The notes under the pieces are model-generated. The model was given only the letters and a program-made list of their open reading frames with translations. It did no database searches and was not told the origin of the DNA. Below are positions 6,109 through 8,816 of a DNA stretch of 8,816 nt, piece by piece; within the stretch, counting starts at the first letter, position 1; each line of letters begins with the position of its first letter. The stretch lies in the NCBI GenBank assembly GCA_016178435.1, contig JACOTK010000124.1, positions 1 through 8,816 of the forward strand, written 5' to 3'. The position numbers and the translations under genes are program-made. Origin of the DNA: Actinomycetota bacterium (lineage in GTDB: Bacteria > Actinomycetota > Acidimicrobiia > Acidimicrobiales > CADCSY01).

Positions 6109-6116
6109 GGAGGGGG
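6109..6116 (+). promoter_or_regulatory. Ribosome binding site that fixes the second monooxygenase start
   Basis: GGAGGGGG lies seven bases before ATG 6124. It favours this start over the upstream in-frame ATG at 6082, whose extra 14 residues do not resemble a flavoprotein N-terminus. Confidence 0.75.
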
Positions 6117-6123
6117 TTACACC

Positions 6124-7578
6124 ATGAGCAAGGCAGCGCCACGTTTCATCGTGATCGGGGCCGGGATGGCAGGCATCCTGAGCGCCATCAAGTTGCGTGA
6201 ACGCGGATTCGACGACTTCACGGTCTACGAGAAGGCCGACCGCCTCGGCGGCACGTGGCGCGAGAACACCTATCCGGGCGTCGCCTGTGACGTGCCTTCT
6301 CACCTGTACCGGTACTCCTTCGCCCCGAATGCCGAATGGAGTCGCGTCTTTTCGCCGGGTGGCGAGATCTTGGCCTACCTCGAGGACGTTGCACGCCATC
6401 ACGACGTCCTCCGGTCCATCGAGTTCGGCGCAGAGATCAGCTCACTGGAGTTCCGGGACGGTCGTTGGCACCTTTCCACCACCGATGGGCGTCGGGATGA
6501 GGCCGACTTCGTGATCGCCGCCACCGGCGTCCTCCATCATCCGAAATACCCCGACATCGAGGGCCTCGACACCTTCGGGGGCACCATGTTTCACACCGCC
6601 CGCTGGAACCACGACGTCTCACTCGAGGCCAAGCGCGTGGGCATCATCGGCACCGGCTCGACCGCGGTGCAGGTCGTCACCGCCATCGTCGACACCGTCG
6701 GCGAGCTCCATCTGTTCCAGCGGACGCCCCAGTGGGTGCTGCCGATGGAGAACACGCCCATCGATGAGACCGACAAGGAAAGGTATCGGGCCGATCCCTC
6801 GACCATGGCGGAGGTCAAGAACGCCCTTGCCCAGTCCTTCGAGAACAACTTCGCCAGTGCCGTGGTCGACAAGAACTCGCCCACCCTGGTCATGTTGGAA
6901 CAGACCTGTCGGGCCAACATCGAGAACCACGTGTCCGACCCGGTGCTGCGGGCGAAGCTCACCCCCGACTACCGGGCAGCCTGCAAGCGGCTCATCATCG
7001 CCTCGGACTTCTACGAGAAGATCCAGCGTCCGAATGCCCACCTCATCACGGAGGGCATCGAGGCCATCGAGCCCGGTGGCGTGCGCACGAGGGACGGCGA
7101 GTTGCACGAGCTCGACGTTCTGGTCCTTGCCACCGGCTTTCGAGTCGACCAGTTCCTGCGGCCGATTCGGGTGACGGGGCGAGACGGCATCGCCCTCGAC
7201 GACGTCTGGGCCAAACGTCCCTCCGCATACCTGGCGATCTCCATTCCCGAGTTTCCCAACCTGTTCATGCTGAACGGACCGAACGGCCCGGTCGGCAACT
7301 TCTCACTCATCGATGTTGCCGAGCTCCAGTTCAACTACATCATGCAGTTGGTCGACGCCGCCCAGGCCGAGAGCAGCCGGGAGATCTGCGCCACCCACGA
7401 GGCGGCCGAGCGGTTCGAGGTCGATCGCACCGAGGCAGCGCAGAACACGGTGTGGGTGACCGGCTGCCGCAGCTGGTACCTCGATGACCGTGGGGTCCCG
7501 GCGGCCTGGCCCTGGGGATTCGACCGATTCCGCTCCGAGATGGCAGCGCCCAAGCTTGGGGACTACGAGCTCGTCTGA
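6124..7578 (+). CDS. Flavin-dependent monooxygenase, type I Baeyer-Villiger-like
   Basis: The 484-residue protein is a second FAD/NADPH-dependent monooxygenase, clearly different from its upstream neighbour. FAD motif GAGMAG is at 12-17; GGTWRENTYPGVACD at 42-56 carries the catalytic-loop D56. The fingerprint FxGxxxHxxxW is at 151-161 (F151, G153, H157, W161), followed by N instead of the usual P. The NADPH motif GTGSTA is at 176-181 and QRT at 199-201. K288-R289 (ACKRLIIASDFY) is at the position of the active-site Arg, and ATG is at 336-338 (LATGF). It is about 50 residues shorter than its neighbour and matches the mycobacterial/actinobacterial CKR-type group, whose members act on ketones or sometimes on sulfur compounds. 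The FMO-versus-BVMO boundary is blurred here, so the reaction type is less certain than for the first enzyme. It has its own ribosome binding site and possible promoter. The last 16 bp overlap the 3' end of the convergent kinase gene. Confidence 0.92.
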   Translation: MSKAAPRFIVIGAGMAGILSAIKLRERGFDDFTVYEKADRLGGTWRENTYPGVACDVPSHLYRYSFAPNAEWSRVFSPGGEILAYLEDVARHHDVLRSIEFGAEISSLEFRDGRWHLSTTDGRRDEADFVIAATGVLHHPKYPDIEGLDTFGGTMFHTARWNHDVSLEAKRVGIIGTGSTAVQVVTAIVDTVGELHLFQRTPQWVLPMENTPIDETDKERYRADPSTMAEVKNALAQSFENNFASAVVDKNSPTLVMLEQTCRANIENHVSDPVLRAKLTPDYRAACKRLIIASDFYEKIQRPNAHLITEGIEAIEPGGVRTRDGELHELDVLVLATGFRVDQFLRPIRVTGRDGIALDDVWAKRPSAYLAISIPEFPNLFMLNGPNGPVGNFSLIDVAELQFNYIMQLVDAAQAESSREICATHEAAERFEVDRTEAAQNTVWVTGCRSWYLDDRGVPAAWPWGFDRFRSEMAAPKLGDYELV

Positions 7579-8816
7579 TCCGAGCCCCGGTCGGACGGAG
7601 GAAGCGTCAGCGTGAAAGTCGTCGGGTCCGTTCCGGTCAGTCGGAGACGCCCGCCCTCGGCCTCGGCGAGCGTGCGGGCAAGGTGCAGTCCGATACCCGT
7701 CCGACCGGCGGGCGATCGGTGCCGATCAAAGAGATCATCGTCGCCGGTCCTCAGGTGCCCTTGGTCGGTGACGTCGATTCGCAGACCGTCGCCGACCCGT
7801 GCCCCCGATATCGTGATCGCTCCCTGACCGTGGATGATGGCATTGTCCAGGAGCACATCGAGAACCGTGCTGACGGCCGCCTTCCTGGCCGTCAGCATCA
7901 GCGCCGGCTCGATGGTGATCGTGACCGGGCGCTCCCCGAGGTGACGACGACGCGCCACGGCTTCGGTCACCATGGGCCTCAGGAGCATCGGTTCGCAGGC
8001 CACGGTCGGCTCATGGGCAAGGCTCAAGAGGCCCGCGACCGTCTCGTCGAGTCGGTCGACAGCGCCCAGCACCTCGTGCAGCACCACCGTGGGGTCGTCA
8101 CGAGGCGAGGCAAGCTCCGCCTCCACGGCCACCCGTAGCCCCGCAAGCGGCGTACGCATCTGGTGGGAAGCGTTCGAGGAGAACTCACGCTCTCGTTCCA
8201 CCAACAGGCCGATTCGTCGAGCAGACCCCGCCAACACCGCGCCGAGCTCATCGAGCTCGGCCAGGCCCGTGACAGCCGGATCAATCGTGAAATCCCCGTC
8301 ACCCAGGCGCTGCGCGCTCCGGCGAAGCTCATCAAAATGGCGGATCAACCTTCGGAGTCGAATCGACACCGCAATGACAATCACCGCTACGAGAACGACG
8401 GCTGCGCCGGCCATGAGCTGAGCTCGAGTCCTTGTGCGATCGTTTGCCTCACTGACCGGCTCGGCTCCCCGCAACACCTTGCCGGCACGGATCGGAACGG
8501 CTGAGACCCGCTCGCCGCGTGCCTGTCCGTTGGCCGGATCACCGGCGAGCGCCCTGCGGACGAACTCGTCCGCGCTCGCGGGCCCTTCGCCGAACAGACG
8601 CCTTCCGGTACGGTCATAGACCGCAAAATCGTGCTCGAGGTCGTTCGGCAGATCTGCGGGCCGCGGTGTCTCCCCGGCTTTGATCGCCGTGCCGGTCACC
8701 TCACGTTCGAGCTCGAGTGCCTGGGCATCAATGGACGTGGTCCTGAACGCCGCCATGGCAGGAATCCAGAAGACGGCGATGAGCACAACCGTCGTTCCCA
8801 CCGCCCCCAGAAGCAG
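7563..8816 (-). CDS. Two-component sensor histidine kinase, 5' end outside window
   Basis: At least 417 residues are visible; the frame stays open to the edge. A GTG at 8801 falls inside the first membrane helix (LLLGAV precedes GTTVVLIAVFW), so the true start lies beyond the window. Numbered from that GTG, TM1 ends at about 19, an extracytoplasmic sensor region covers 22-126, TM2 is about 128-148, and a HAMP linker covers about 149-200. The dimerisation/phosphoacceptor motif SHQMRTPLAGLR at 212-223 has H213. The ATPase domain has the N-box LLDNAIIHG (N320), a G1 region DQG at 346-348, an F-like DDLFDRH and the G2 box TGIGLHLAR. G1 lacks the second glycine of the usual DxGxG, although other boxes look intact. 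It phosphorylates a response regulator, which would be expected upstream, to the right of the window; the sensed signal is unknown. It overlaps the convergent monooxygenase gene by 16 bp. Confidence 0.92.
   Translation of the reverse strand: MLLGAVGTTVVLIAVFWIPAMAAFRTTSIDAQALELEREVTGTAIKAGETPRPADLPNDLEHDFAVYDRTGRRLFGEGPASADEFVRRALAGDPANGQARGERVSAVPIRAGKVLRGAEPVSEANDRTRTRAQLMAGAAVVLVAVIVIAVSIRLRRLIRHFDELRRSAQRLGDGDFTIDPAVTGLAELDELGAVLAGSARRIGLLVEREREFSSNASHQMRTPLAGLRVAVEAELASPRDDPTVVLHEVLGAVDRLDETVAGLLSLAHEPTVACEPMLLRPMVTEAVARRRHLGERPVTITIEPALMLTARKAAVSTVLDVLLDNAIIHGQGAITISGARVGDGLRIDVTDQGHLRTGDDDLFDRHRSPAGRTGIGLHLARTLAEAEGGRLRLTGTDPTTFTLTLPPSDRGSDQTSS

Noticed and set aside
1..8816. Mobile element, prophage, CRISPR array or defence system
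   Set aside because: No transposase, integrase, regularly spaced repeats, tRNA edge, restriction or toxin-antitoxin genes were found. All large frames are explained by metabolic, transport or signalling genes.

Overview
The window is high-GC DNA (mid-60s percent by eye) with dense, mostly short-spaced genes. The gene families point to an actinobacterium-like genome: a TIGR03086/mycothiol-dependent-isomerase-like protein, a BldC/TOBE-style helix-turn-helix protein, a SHQMRTP-type sensor kinase, and Baeyer-Villiger monooxygenases of the kind abundant in Mycobacterium, Rhodococcus and Acidimicrobiia. The lineage is an inference from gene content. There is no rRNA, tRNA, CRISPR array, insertion sequence or phage gene that I can see.

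Layout. (1) 1-148, minus: the N-terminal helix-turn-helix of a DNA-binding regulator that runs off the left edge. (2) 149-423: a divergent intergenic region with palindromes and an inverted repeat around a TATAGT hexamer. (3) 424-1290, plus: a classical short-chain dehydrogenase/reductase (SDR). (4) 1371-2536, minus: a tightly coupled two-gene operon, in transcription order a tandem-duplicated ferredoxin-fold (ABM/Dabb-like) protein and a DinB/MDMPI-like TIGR03086 protein. (5) 2537-2816: a divergent intergenic region with a possible promoter for the minus operon and an 11-bp-phased GlnR-box-like pattern in front of the next gene. (6) about 2817-4289, plus: a NarK/NrtP-type nitrate/nitrite major facilitator with two extra hydrophobic segments in its middle. 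(7) 4422-6032 and 6124-7578, plus: two different type I Baeyer-Villiger monooxygenases in tandem, each with its own ribosome binding site and possible promoter. (8) 7563-8816, minus: a sensor histidine kinase, cut by the right edge, whose 3' end overlaps the second monooxygenase by 16 bp.

Functional reading. An SDR that interconverts alcohols and ketones and two monooxygenases that turn ketones into esters or lactones would fit a pathway for cyclic, terpenoid or steroid ketones. No esterase/lactonase or transporter for such a compound is present, so the pathway link is only an inference. The nitrate transporter and the kinase look like separate functions. I found no strong evidence of a previously undescribed system. 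The most unusual items are the regulatory-looking repeats (201-240, 2726-2752, 4383-4414, 6012-6051), the duplicated ferredoxin-fold gene coupled to a DinB-like partner, and the 14-segment NNP transporter.
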